A stretch of 64,000 bases of DNA, from assembly GCA_019633425.1 (NCBI GenBank), contig WSUB01000036.1, positions 186,001 through 250,000 on the forward strand, given 5' to 3'. Shown in pieces: positions 23,333-35,239 of this stretch. Under the pieces are notes generated by a model. That model did no database searches. It had not been told where the DNA came from and was given only the letters and a program-made list of their open reading frames with translations. The position numbers and the translations under genes were made by a program. Within the stretch, counting starts at the first letter, position 1. Each line of letters starts with the position of its first letter. The stretch is from Tulasnella sp. 424. Its lineage: Eukaryota; Basidiomycota; Agaricomycetes; Cantharellales; Tulasnellaceae.

Positions 23333-25850
23333 TCAAAGCTGACATACAACAATATAATACGACTCCAGGCTGTCGTGTTTATTCAGACTGAGCCAGATGG
23401 GGGTTGGTGGGAGGATCCGTATCCTTCGGTGGCAAGCTATCGGAAAGCCGCAAGTCATTAGAAAGGGCGCACTCCAATAAAATCTAAGAATAAGGCGGAC
23501 CTCGCTACAGACGGCGGACATCTTGGGCCGATCCGATGGTTCATAGCTCCAACATCGCCGTAGCAACTCCCACAGCCGATCGTCCTTTAGACTTGGGTAG
23601 TCACCTGGTGAAGGGGTTTCCTTCTTAATGGCAACCTTCGTGATTATTGCCCCTAGTTTCGAAATCTTCCAGAAAGGGCATTTACTTGTCATCGTCTCTG
23701 GAGGATCCTGTTAGCGGGAGCGACTGAGGAATGAAGAGGAACATCTACGCCTACCGAGAGCGACGCAGGCAAAAGAGTAGACGTCTGATTGTAAAGTCTG
23801 ATGCCCAGCCTGCACGAGTGTTTCGGGTGCACTGTATCGTATAGTAACCGAGCCAATGCCATCGGTAGTGAAACTTGTCTTGCTCTCCTCGAGGTATTTT
23901 GAATTGCCGAAGTCACATATCTTGGCGATGTGGTCTTTCGTGATCAAAACGTTGACCTGGACTGTATTTTCAGTCATCCAACACTCGGTTGCTGGGATGC
24001 GTACCTCGACTCACCGTCTTCAAGCTACCGTGGACGACTGGTGGGCTGTGGAGGTGGAGGTAGTTGAGGCCTTCAGCAATTTGGCATACCTAAAACGGAA
24101 CTCTGTAAGCGGGTGGTACCGCCGAATTCCCATCTTCACTCACCAACGACCCACGGTCAGCACTGTGGTGCCTCGACAGGTAGGCAGACAACGTGCCATG
24201 TTCGCACCAAGGACTGATTAAACAAGGCCTCCCGCCCTCAAAGGCAAAGCCAAGAAATTCAAGGACATTAGGGTGACGAAGCGCAGCCCAGACGTGAATT
24301 TCCCTCCCAAGGCGCTTCCTCATTCTCATTTCATCGATACCCTCAATATTTGTAGCTGACAATGCCTTGACAGCCACCTAATCAAATTAGCAGGTCAGAG
24401 GTGGCTCCCCTTTAAGAAAGGAATGCACCTACCAGACGGTTGTCCAGCTTTGCCTGGAAGACATTGCAGTATGCCCCGATAGCCTTAATATCCGTTCTCT
24501 CGGAGAGTCGGCCGGTGCGGTCTAAAGCCTCAATCTTGGCGGACGCCTTGTCATCCGTCGACAACAGGCCGTCCCGAAGTTCGCTGAGCGACAAGGGAGG
24601 TCGAAGAGGGATAAGTGATAGTTCTGTGGATCTACCGGCAAGTTTGTTTGATGGGTACTTAGTTACCTCGATTAGCGTAGTCGCGGAGGGGCGTTTGCTC
24701 GAATCGAAGTTCCAACAGTCGTTGATTGCCTCAGACAGCATTGTAGGCCACTTTTCGTCTGGGGGAAGTTGAGACAGTAATACTTGGATAGATCCAGGGG
24801 AGTTGCTTCGGAGCATTGCAGCGATCACCGCGGGACCTGATCTCACTGCACTATACGGTTCGATTCTGGTGAAAATCTACGATGAAGAGAAATGTTCTTT
24901 CAGGTGATGAAAGCGCGCGCGTGATGGAGATGTTTTACTTCGTAGGTTGTGCACGCCCAAGCCCAGATATCGCTTGGAAGGGTGTGCTTGGCTTCGGTTT
25001 CCAAGAGGAGCCCAGGGCTCATGTATCGAAACGAGCCCTTCACAGCTTGAGTGGTGGTTAGACCGGAGGGACCCGCCGCCTGATCGATAAACGAGGCCAC
25101 GCCAAAGTCGCAGAGTACAGCATCGAGCTCATCACTTATTAGCACATTTAACTAGATCCCTGATTAGCTCCAATACCCCTGTACGCCGTATGGAGCTAGA
25201 CTCACTGGTTTCAGGTCGCCATGACAAATGGGTGGATTAAAGGCGTGCAAATACTGCAAACCAGATGTGATGTCTTGGACCTTTGACAAGACATAGTATT
25301 GGGGTGAGCTTTTCTTTAGTTAAAATGAACACATGCGTACGAATTTGCGTCGAGTAGCGATGTCAGGTTGATTCTGGTTGACGTATTGAGAGACGTTGCC
25401 GTTGACCATGTAGACCGAGATGAGTTGAGCTATTTCATAATTTCTGCTCAAGTAATAGCCCAAAAGTCCAAGAATATTTGGGTGTAGGAGGGTAGCCCAT
25501 ATTCGGAGCTCTCTAGCAAGGTACTACATAGTCTGATTAGTATTATAATCCCGGTGCTTTGAAGCCACGAAGCAAAGAGGAAAGCAACTGACAAGAGCTA
25601 GGCGTTTACGATCATCTTTGGGTACCGCTACCTTCAACTGCTTCACGGCGACTTCTCTCGACTTATCTAATGTGGCCAACATAACCTCTCCATAGCCTCC
25701 GACCCCAACCTGGTTTCCTTCCTTGATTTTCAGGCGCTGAGGCCGGATAAAGAGGTGTTCTACATCCTTGAGTGTTGACCGCTGGGATGAAGAATCAGAT
25801 ATATGTATATATCCTTCTGCCTCGAGCGAGCGATTTAGTACTAACAAGCG
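23333..25850 (-). CDS. Kinase C: tandem dual Ser/Thr kinase without repeats (5' end unresolved)
   Basis: Two protein-kinase domains in one gene. Domain 1 (about 25780-24640): glycine loop VGVGGYGEV, VAVKQLK, exon end at 25593, RELRIW, HGDLKP, DFG, and MSPG where relatives have MSPE, then CWNFDSSKRPS. A short linker at about 24600-24480 leads to domain 2: VAVKAL near 24370, an E-containing helix C, HGSLKT near 24030 where the catalytic Asp is replaced by Ser, DFGNSK near 23910, SAPE, and CWSYEPSDRP near 23560. Stop at 23333. Domain 2 is therefore a likely pseudokinase. No ATG is visible for the first exon, which opens after a possible acceptor near 25841, so an upstream exon or loss of the start is possible. 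No internal stop was found. Confidence 0.65.
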
Positions 25851-26879
25851 GAGCGCTTAACTCGTGATCAGCATCGAAGTATTGAGGGTTTGACCGGGTC
25901 TGGCCCATTGAATACACAGAAACAACTGTGAGGGGCGGCTGAAGCACAAGAAGGAGTCAAAGTGGTGCGCCTCGTGTGATCCGCAAGGCTGGTGCATTTT
26001 GAGCGCAGTATGAGGCTTAGCGCCCGAACTTTAGTGAACTGCTCTCCTCGACAACGATGCCAAAACACAACGGTACGAGCACATTTACGTTGGACTCTTA
26101 AACGATAGTTCTACCAATCTACCAATGATGGCTGAGGGCCCGCGTCAGACCGGTCGTGAGCCCCTGACAGAGACGTACAAAGCCAAGACGCGATCAGATC
26201 CAGAGGTGCTACAGAGATGTATTCGAACAGGAAATAGACTGAAGAAATAGCGTCGCGATTCGTAACAGGGAACGAAGGACAACAAACATACGGGACCAGT
26301 GCCAGGAGGATGACAATGGAAGAACCACTCTCAGCGACGTCAAGCGGCTAGTTCAGGACAATGTTCGGGCATCGGGGATACCATAATGCTACTGAGAACT
26401 TCCAAGCTAGAAACAGCGCCAATTAGCCGAAAACGTAACGAGGTAAACAGACGCGGCAAGGAATTGCTTCCACTCGAAGACGTCGCGCGGTGGCGTCAAA
26501 AGACGAACAGGCGCCTCTTTCTTGTACTCGGGTAAATTGACATACTTACTCATACTACCTGATGGTGGTGAGGGAAGTGGCGAGTGAGGGTACGCTTGAA
26601 GACCGGATTACCAAACCCACACCTCGCACGAACGATCTCCACGCCCGTTGATTCCGTAGCACTTGCCATAGTCGAAGTCGATGCAGGGGCTGCCGCGGCG
26701 GGTGCTGGAGCTTGAGACGAAGCAGATAATCGCTGTTCGCTACCCGTCCACGTTGGAACTGTCGAACGACGAGCGGCGGATAGTGGAAGCGACGTTTTGA
26801 TATTTGGGTTGTCTTTGACGAGTCACAAAAAAATTAATGCGCCCGTTGCGAATCAAAGTTTTCTTGCGTGTAATCAAAA
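25851..26879. other. Intergenic; possible unrecognised minus-strand exon at 26567-26810
   Basis: About 1 kb without a recognised gene. On the minus strand, 26810 down to 26567 is open for about 80 codons with a protein-like start (VKDNPNIKTSLPLSAARRS) followed by an Ala/Pro/Ser-rich part. It has no homologue I recognise and no partner exon, so it may be a gene remnant or chance. Confidence 0.3.
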
Positions 26880-27060
26880 CCTACCCGTTTCAGGAACGTA
26901 TGGTGCTACACAAAGAACGGGGCACGACCGTCATCCCCGATCTAGGACGTAGCCTTGGACGCTGTGTGCGGCGACACCAAAGAGTCTCTTAATAGACAAT
27001 GCGCCCACGATACAAGTCCTATGAGGGATCCAGGTGAGAGGGTTTAATACTCGTATTACT
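26880..27060. repeat. tRNA 5' flank present in three copies
   Basis: Closely similar to 10205-10430 and 17990-18200. It lies directly upstream of the intact tRNA-Ala here and of the tRNA relics in blocks A and B, which shows that a kinase-tRNA neighbourhood was copied as a unit. Confidence 0.65.
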
Positions 27061-27082
27061 AAAAGATCAAAAAGGCAGTGTC

Positions 27083-27180
27083 GGGGATCTAGCTCATCGG
27101 TAGAGCGCTCCCTTAGCATTACGTACGACTCTTGCGTAATCAGCTGGGAGAGGCGCCGGGTTCGACTCCCTGGTTCTCCA
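27083..27180 (+). tRNA. tRNA-Ala (anticodon AGC) with a 26-nt intron
   Basis: The cloverleaf reads: acceptor GGGGATC, TA, D-arm GCTC-ATCGGTA-GAGC, anticodon stem CTCCC with loop TTAGCAT, T-loop TTCGACT, discriminator A at 27180. The intron is 27119-27144, directly 3' of the anticodon at the usual place. The acceptor contains the G3:U70 pair that identifies alanine tRNAs. Two mismatches (U6:U67 in the acceptor, C50:U64 in the T stem) make it slightly weak, so low activity is possible. Decayed copies are at 10437 and 18207. Confidence 0.8.
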
Positions 27181-27186
27181 GCCTCC

Positions 27187-27221
27187 TTTTTGATTCTTTT
27201 ATTTTCTTCTCGCGTTTTTTT
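27187..27221 (+). terminator. RNA polymerase III terminator
   Basis: T-runs follow the tRNA: five T at 27187-27191, more short runs, and seven T at 27215-27221, as expected for Pol III termination. Confidence 0.65.
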
Positions 27222-27441
27222 GTCGCTTTGGGAGCTTTAGCGGTGTTGCACTCGCGGGCGTTTTAAACTATTTTACCAAACCGACTTGGCAGCCCCGCCA
27301 TGCCGCGCGGAACAAGGTGACGAAACACCGTTTACGATGAAGATAAAGAAATCCAACCTTATGAGACGCTTTGCTTTGAACGCTTCTGTCCTTCTGCTAA
27401 CGTGTTGTGGCCGGACGTTTGTGGTAATCGCTTTCAGGAAG

Positions 27442-27456
27442 CCCCCCCCCCCCCCC
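27442..27456 (+). repeat. C15 homopolymer
   Basis: Run of 15 C bases in an intergenic stretch (27222-27589) that shows no supported gene. Its length may be unreliable in short-read assemblies. Confidence 0.8.
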
Positions 27457-27589
27457 AAAGAAACAAGTCTTTACAGGCCCTCGTTAGCTGGACCTTGGCC
27501 TTTATCTGTTTCATACCAAATCCGTGTACTCTTGAAGGGCGAGCATTGGTAGAAGATCAGGAGCTAGAGTGCTGAGAGGACCGCTTCGG

Positions 27590-27800
27590 ACTACGTTACA
27601 ACGGGTCCACAGAAGCGAAATAATACGGTAACAGGCATAGCACTCCGAGATAATAAGATATTAAATTTCAATGCAAACGATAGGTGTCCACAGAGGAGTA
27701 AAGACGTAAGCGGACTCAGAAGCGAGGTTATACCAAAGGCCCGACGAATAAGGTCGGTTCGCAGAACCCAAGGAAATGCCTCTACTTCTTCTTCTTCTTC
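27590..27800 (-). pseudogene. Relic of the SEC1 3' end
   Basis: About 210 bp similar to 29035-29235, the last codons and 3' flank of SEC1, including the Glu/Lys-coding CTTCTTCTT run and the stretch AAGATATTAAATTTCAATGC. No other part of SEC1 is present here, so only the tail was copied. Confidence 0.75.
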
Positions 27801-29195
27801 CCTCATCCATCGCCGATGCTCAGATGCATTTATATAAATATCACCCATCTGAGGGAACAGTGCGCGGGATTATCGCGAACCTATGGGATTGATTCGAGCT
27901 GAATTATTGACTAAGCTTTTATCAACGGTCTTGTGTATACTCGTACAAAGTATTATGATTTTGAGTAACCGATGCGGGTTCCACCAAAGTCTCTCCTCTA
28001 TAAAGGTTTGAGCTATGGTTGTACTATGGTGGCTCACCTAACAGTATTGTCTTGCCATTCGATAAAGAAGCCTGTAAAACGGGGGCACGGCTGACATAAT
28101 TCACCAGAGCAAGGCACTCAAGTCATCGCATTAACCTACCCTAAAGGGTTCATGCCAGCATTATTAGCGCTGCGGCATTTTCAGCGAGACCCAAAGGTAC
28201 AAGTCCTTTCTCAACTCTCCTTCGAAACGAGGCTTTGATAGGAAACGAGGCATCATCTCGGCTCTCTAGCCGGTCGTAGTGTTAAAGATCAGCCGCGGAT
28301 AGGTGGGATGGTCTGTTCCAACTTTCAGCCTCATTTGCTAGCCGTCGTTCAATAGGAAAGCTGCCAATAGTGCTTTAAGTTCTGATCCAGCCACTCTAAA
28401 AAAACCAAGCAACAATTAAGTCAACCTTTCAATCTTCGCTTCCGAGCATAACCCGAGTGAGTTATCTCTTAATAGATTTTCCTCGTCGCTTTACCTCAGA
28501 ACCTCCCTCTCCTTGCGTAGTCGGGGTCCTTGGGAGTAAATACATGGTGATGCGTGGCAGTGACGAGCTTGCACATTCGACCTGGGGTAGGCCTCAAGGT
28601 GTGATGGAGTGTGCACCCAAGCCGTCGATTTGCGCCCCATTTGGTGGTGGAGATTGTAGAGGCTGTGCTACTCAAAAGCTCAAGAAGCCCAAGAAGCCCT
28701 CAAACACACTCACCGCCAAACCTCAAGCTCCTACAAATTCTGAAAACAAAGGGACAAAGGATGAAGACAAACGTTAGCTGGGTTTCGCTCGGAGAAGTCT
28801 TCGGTCGTGGGGGAAAAACCACTTGCATACTAGAGAGTGTTAAGGCAGGAACTACGTTGTAACAAACCCAAACTCGGTGTCTCTTATATCGGCTTGGAAA
28901 ACGAAGTAGCTTCACATTGGGGCCCACATCGTTTTGCAGAGACTGGGAGGGTCGTCTACGAGGCTGAATATCCGATCCGTGTATTTGGAATTCAGAATCC
29001 AGACTGCTGAAAGGAAATTTTGAAGGTGAGATCGGCGTGCGAGGAAATAGGAGCAAAATAATACCGCAACAAGGCAAAGCACTCCGAGAAAATAAGATAT
29101 TAAATTTCAATGCCAACAATAGATGTCCACAGATGAGTAAAAAAGTAAGAGGAGAAGGGAGGTTATACCACAAGTTTGACGAACAAGGTCCGTTC
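27801..29195. other. Intergenic, no supported gene
   Basis: Spacer plus SEC1 3' flank. The longest frame (28457-28777, plus strand) begins at GTG, not ATG, has no domain and no splice support. Confidence 0.4.
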
Positions 29196-32100
29196 TCAGA
29201 ACCCAAAGAAATGCCTCTTCTTCTTCTTCTCCTTCTCCCCTCGTCCGTCGAACGAATGGCTCGACTTGACTGAAAGACTACTTGGCGCCGGAGATGTCGC
29301 TGGAGGTGCCAGCGCGCCCGAATGGGGTCGAGGTTGTTGAGGTGCCGGTTGCGGTCTCGGTCGCGGCGGGGGGTCTCGTGTCCAGTATTTCGTGTCATAG
29401 GCCTCCTGATACGACCTCTCCTGGTACTCCAGTCCATTCGGCAGTGCTTTCGAACCGACGCCTTGGTGCTCAAGTTGCTTAAGGTCATCGATGAATTGAT
29501 TTGGAGTGATGATGTGCGACGATCCTGCGTTGACATCATGGGGTCAATAGCCTATCCACGAAACCGAACTGCATGGCGGTCATGTCGCGAAACGTACCGA
29601 TGTAAATCTCCTTATTTTTCTTCTGACCCATCACGTATACCTCTCGCATCTCCGAATAGGTCATTCCTCCTATCACGAACACGATCATGCGCTGCTTAGG
29701 TTCCTTCGATACTGCAGTCTTGTTGGCTGAAGGTTTCGCCGTCCAACCGGGTCGTGCACTTCGAAGGGAAGTCGTCGAAGAAACAGGAGCAGGGGCTGCT
29801 ACCGGTGTTGACGGGCCAGGCGCGTTTCGGACGTACGGGAATTGGGTAGGGTCAAGTTTGTTGATGATGTGGTCCTACAGAGCCGACAACCAGTTCGGAC
29901 TTGGTCTCGTGACGGGGATGCATTCCACTTACATCCAACATGGTCTTGACGAGAGGATGGAACCGTGAAAGTTCGTAGTCATCGTCCTCAGGTTTCTGTT
30001 TCATGAGCTTCAAATCCCTATCAGCCGCTCCCTAAACAAGAAGTAGTACATCAGTCCATGGAACATGTAGAAGAATGAGACAGTACGACGCACCCGTCTT
30101 ATTCGGACGCCCATCAGAGCCAACGCATTAACTGCATCCTGTTCTGAGAGCGTCAATCTAGCATGCTCGAACAATCGTCGCTTGTCTTCATCTGGAATGC
30201 CTTGCCTGTACATGATGTACAGCGCCATGATTCGGATCTTATCGCGACTCCTAATCAGATCGTTAACAAAGTGGCCACGTTAGTATGTCGTCGAGAACGC
30301 TAAGCGGGATGACGGACGGGACGTTTCGGTCGGCGATCAATGGCACCATATCTTCCACGATGCCCTTGGGAGTCTTGCCCTCGGGCGTCTTCCCAGTAGC
30401 GCAGGCTTGCTCCACCTTGGCGATATCTTCGAGGTGCATGTTGGTGTACTTGTCCATACATTCGGGAGCCATATTCAGGTGCAAAGAAAACTAAAATGGA
30501 TCACATGTTCAGTAAAACTCTTGTTTCCGGGCTCAAAACAAGCCGAGGATTCCGACGCACCTTCTCCCGCATCTCCTTGAATTGAGGCAAGTTCGCCAAC
30601 ATGTCTTTCATATCGTTCACACTGGCTTGACCAGTCTTCCTGGAGTTACAACGACCAGCAATCAAACGTCAGTTCGTGTTCCTGCAGCAGCCAGCGTTTG
30701 AAGAAGCCGTTGTTACCCAGTGAACCCCGCGTTTTCCTGCATAAACGCCGCAAAATCGGCCTTCAACAGTTCAATCGCGTCTTGCATGTGCAGATGCCGT
30801 AGCTTGACCCAAATCTCATCAGCGTCCGAGAGGGTCGCGACTTGGTCCTCGTACGTTCCCGCTGACGACTGGAATTTGTATCTGAGGGGTCGACGAGAAG
30901 GTGGAAGGTTTTCGGTCAACGGGTGTACCCTTTATCTTTGACCGAATCTTCGACCACTCACCGATATTGCGTTCCGTTCTGAATGGGCAACAAGTCTTCG
31001 CACATCGCTTGATACGTAAACTCGTGCACGAACGGAGCAAACATATCCATCGTCCGGTCGGTGATTAATAGAACAGGTTTCGGCTTGTTTGGGTTTTGTA
31101 TCCTCTGCAATAAAGCCAATTCGCATCAGTCATCCTAGACGAGGGTTCCATAGTCAAGACAGTCGAGGACAAAAGGGATCTCACCACAAAGTCTGGATTG
31201 GCCTTAATATAATCGTCCAACTCCTTCTGCACCTTAAGCGCCAGCATCTTGGAAATACTGTTCCCATCGTTGGAGATCGAGCCTTGCCTCGTAAACGACG
31301 ACGCAGTCTGTAAAGCTCCCCTCCATCGTCCACTACCTTCGCTAGCAGGAGTTTGTTCGGTCGTCGCAGCCTGGTCCGCCAAGGCGCCTGGCAGTGGGTG
31401 GTCGGGGACGAAGTACCGAATGAGAGGGTTCTCCCCGATGTTTACGAGGACGTTCAAAATCTGGGTAGCAAAAACAAAAAACAGGCAAGAATTTCGTTAG
31501 AGTACGAAAACGGCCTCCTAGCTCCTTCGAACCAACCCTCTTGGCAGTAAAAGTCAAGTCCTCCTCAATCCGAGCTCTCGCATTTGCCACTTGCCTGCTG
31601 TCTCGTGGCGGCGAATAAAAGCTGAAGAAGTGTTCCGGGAAATCGAGTGAAAAGACGTTCGATTCGACGGCTGTGGAAGAAGGGGCCGAGGGGAAAAGAA
31701 GGGTGGAGGTTGGCCTGGCGCTTCATAACCGCTTCGGTAGGGAGGAGCGCCTACCTCTATAATTCAAGTACAAGTCTTGCAACTGCCTCAAATAAGGTTG
31801 AGCCCTTGAACCCCACAGTTCTTGCACGAGTTGATCAGGTAAAGCTATCAGAAAAAAACAAAACAAAAGGAAGCGTATCAGCGTTTCTGTACAAAAGGGG
31901 TTTGGGCGGCGGTTTCTCCGTCGCCCTAGCGAAAAAACCCGCCCTCGCCACCTTGCACACAGACTTACGATCAATAAAGAATAGATGCGCTCCTCCATAC
32001 ATCGGTCTACCCCCTTCAAAGGGCGTGAAATCTTCTATAACCCTTCTAACGTTCTTCGCGGTTGGCATGAGGATGTACATCGCTTCCAGGCTTTGCGGTT

Positions 32101-32472
32101 CCCGATGAGACGCCAGCGATTCGATCACTATCCAGCCCCGCGCAGCAGAGGCCCCGCCCGAGTCCCCCGTTCAGCGTCCGCGGCATAGTAAGTAAGGATA
32201 ATGAGACGTACGAGTAACGTTCTGCTCCAAGACGTCGAACTGCTTCAACGCTGCTCTGAGGAACTTCTCCGCATGCTCGTCTACGACGACGACTTTCCAT
32301 TTGCCTGGGGGGTCGACAGACTTGACCGCTTCCAAGAAGCCTACGACAACCAACGCGCGCCACAAGTCAGCTTTCAACTGCCCTCTCGCCTTTGGTCCGT
32401 TGGTTTCTGTGTGTGCTTACGGTGCTTGACGAGTTCGATGAGGGAGTCGGGTTGGCTAGTTACCGAGTTCAT
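29196..32472 (-). CDS. SEC1: Sec1/Munc18-family syntaxin-binding protein (exocytosis)
   Basis: Sec1 binds plasma-membrane syntaxin/SNARE complexes and drives fusion of secretory vesicles at growth sites. Start ATG at 32472: first exon [18 protein letters not shown], donor GTAAGC, next exon [20 protein letters not shown]. Later family blocks follow in order: [15 protein letters not shown] near 31990, [20 protein letters not shown] near 31430, [20 protein letters not shown] near 31050, [12 protein letters not shown] near 30470, [20 protein letters not shown] near 30200, [10 protein letters not shown] near 29855 and [20 protein letters not shown] near 29650. An exon with [14 protein letters not shown] near 29500 gives a proline-rich tail ending [10 protein letters not shown] and stop at 29196-29198. 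About a dozen short introns; no lesion seen. Confidence 0.92.
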
Positions 32473-32922
32473 GGACCGATTGAGGGGTTAGAAAGTGTTG
32501 GCAGGAGAGACAAACGGGCTGGTCTTGGTTAAAATGCAGTCTGCCTTGGGTCGTTTAAGTGATTGCGGTACGTAAAAAAAAAGTGGTGAGATGTGTGCAC
32601 AGTAGTTTAATTTCGAGGCGATGTCGAGCGAGGCTGGGCAAGAGAGAGAGAGAGGGTTGAAGAGGCAAAAGGCGCGTCAGTCAGGAGTAATATTTCCACG
32701 TGGACCTCAAATGTTCGAAACAAGCCTGCCAAGCACGCACGACCTTTTTAGATTTTGGGACACACGATTTGAACGAGTAGGGCATAGTTTTTATATAAAA
32801 GCGGATATATAAAATGGGAATCTCAGGCTAGAAATTACGAATGGAATAACGGAAGAGAGCCTCTCCAACAGCAAAACTGCGCATGACGAAAACCGACATC
32901 GCATCACAGAAATCACTCCACA
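32473..32922. other. SEC1 promoter and chitin deacetylase 3' flank
   Basis: About 450 bp between two minus-strand genes. It contains a GA-repeat (32642-32656) and A-rich stretches. No gene supported. Confidence 0.5.
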
Positions 32923-34769
32923 TTACCACATAAACGAAGCAGCAACGATACCGACCAAACCAGCGACAACGCTAATACCACGGCCAGTGACGGCAGCGTT
33001 GGTGTTGGATGCTGCTCCAGTTCCAGTGGCGCTCGAGCCAGTGCCAGTCTTGGTCGAACCACCGCTAGCGGTTCCGGTGGCGGAAGAAGAGGTGCTGTTC
33101 GAGAACAACTCGGCGTAGGCGTTCGACGCGGGCTGGTTCAAGCATTCGATGATGGGCTTCAAGCTGAAGGCAGGGGTGTGGGAAAGAGCATCGGGGATGA
33201 TGTAGCCAACAGCCATATCGACGGATTGCTGGTAGAGATCGTGCTCAAGGACGACTGTTGGGGGGAAAAAGGGGTCAAAAAAGGCTTTCCAGGCACAGGG
33301 GACAAGTCAAAAAGTGACGTACTGAAACCAGTGTTAAGGGTGTCGGCCTGGGTGACGATTTGCTTCCAGGCGGCGAAAGAGGAGGTACCAGTGGCAGTTC
33401 CACCAGCAATCTTCCAGTCATCGGTATCGAATTCCCTGGAGATAGCGATTCGGTTAGCTGATGAACCGACCGCGAACAGTGAAAATCACGTACTGTTCAC
33501 CGACACCAGTCCAGATAATAGGGGTCAAGCCCATGGCAGCGCAGACAGCGCGGACACGATCGTCGATATCACCATAAGGGGGGCGCATGGTCCTGGGAGA
33601 AACACCAATGACATCCTTGATAGCCTGACGAGTCCAGCCGAGTTCGGCAACAATTTGCTCGTTCGTAAGAGTCGTCAAGGGAGTGTGTGACCAGGTGTGA
33701 ATGGAGCTAGAAGCGAAGCAAGCTGAGGTCAGCAAAATAATCCAAGCACCCATATGGTGTCACATCGTCTTACATTTCGTGGCCCAACATGTATTCGGCC
33801 TGCAACATGTCCGGTCGAGAAATGACACGAGAACCAACGACGAAGAACGTGGCTTGGAGATTCTTTTCATGGAGGTAGTTGACGAGCTTGGGAGTGTATG
33901 GCGATGGGCCGTCGTCGAAGCTGGGAAAAAGCACCGCCGGTTGTTAGGGTCACGTCACGTAAGTACGGGGTAACTCCGGTGCCAAGACGGCTTGGCGCCG
34001 GAGATAAACACTTACCTGACACCCCAGTCCAACTTCTTCGGGCATGAAACGACGTCCGTCTCGCGAGTGCAGCCACCGCAAGTCCACCAGCAGCGAGTTG
34101 TATCTGGGTTGCAGGCATCGTGAGCACTCTATTCGCAATCTCTGCCAAGTAAAATACGACATACCCGCAGCTGCAGCAGCGTCGCTACCGCAGCTTCCGT
34201 CGACGGTCTTGCTGAGATTAGGGACCTTGCTCAGGTCAATCTCGGAGAGCCACTTCTTCACTTGAGCAGAGTTGACATCGGGCACGGTATCGAGAGCAGG
34301 GTAGCTCGTGGGGACAATGGCGATCGTTGGCAGTGCAGGAGCGCCAGAGTAAGGAGCAGAGGCGCCAGCCGCATAAGTCGTGAAGATGGTAAGTGGGGTT
34401 TGGATGGGGGCGCCTGTGATGTGAAGGAAAAAAAAATCAGCCGCCCTGAACTGCAAAAAGATACTACACGGCTTGGCAATGCCTGCGTGTCCGAAAAAAG
34501 CGCCTACCGCTAGTGATCTGGTCGAGAGGAGGGATAATGGTTCCAGCAACGGTTGGGGTGGTGACTGCTGGTTGGGCTGCTGCAGTGGTGGTAGCAGCTC
34601 CCGAGGCAGCCGCTCCAGAGGCAGAGGCTGGGGCCGGAGCTTGTCGTCCGTAGACGGCCTCCCTACGCTTGACGTATTCCTTGTGACGCTGGGCGACGGA
34701 GCCAGAACCCCCGTGTGCGACAACGATGGAAGCGGCGGACAGAGCGATGAGCGAAACTGCGACCTTCAT
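32923..34769 (-). CDS. CDA: Chitin deacetylase, polysaccharide deacetylase family (CE4), GPI-anchored
   Basis: Converts cell-wall chitin to chitosan by removing acetyl groups. Start at 34769 with signal peptide MKVAVSLIALSAASIVVAHG, then an Ala/Pro/Thr-rich part. The NodB domain shows FDDGPSPYTP near 33920 (catalytic and metal-binding Asp pair), SIHTWSH near 33695 (metal-binding His pair), RPPYGDIDDRVR near 33570, and IVLEHDLYQQ near 33235 (late His motif). The Ser/Thr/Gly-rich C-terminus ends in a hydrophobic stretch (GISVVAGLVGIVAASFMW), the pattern of a GPI-anchor signal. Seven or so short introns. All catalytic motifs are present, so it is probably active at the plasma membrane or wall. 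Confidence 0.92.
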
Positions 34770-35239
34770 GATGATTTTTTAAGATGGGTTGGAGGAAGAA
34801 TAACGGTGGGGTCTATGGGTTTGAAGTAAATGAGAGCTATGCCCGCAGGCTGCACGAGAGCAACGGAGGTATACGAAGAAGGGGGGGGGAGGAGCAAAAA
34901 GGAAAGATGGGGGGTTGAAAGCGACGGAGAAACAGTCGTCTTTTGAATGGGGGGCGCAAACACCGCCAAGCAGTTCGATTTCTACTTTGACCCGTGCCTT
35001 TGACAACAAGAACCCTGCCTAGATCTGCTCGTCAGTCTCGGCGGCACGTTTCGGCGGGGTCCGTGTGTCAGCTGTGTCGGCCTGTGTTCCATTTGACTCT
35101 TTTCGGGGACACACACTCCGGGGAACCAGATGCCATGCATGCAGATAGAACAGCGTACAACATCAACACAAAGCGAGAGAGAGATGCAAGAAGAATGGGA
35201 AGGAAAAAAAAATAACACGGGGAAACGACATCCACACGA
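34770..35239. other. Intergenic, right part copied to about 19215-19400
   Basis: Promoter of the chitin deacetylase gene and 3' flank of the Rho GEF gene. From about 35025 rightwards it matches the pseudogene flank in the left part of the window. No gene supported. Confidence 0.5.

Noticed and set aside
28457..28777. 106-codon frame rich in Lys and Pro
   Set aside because: It begins with GTG and has no homologue that I recognise. It is adjacent to the SEC1 3' flank.
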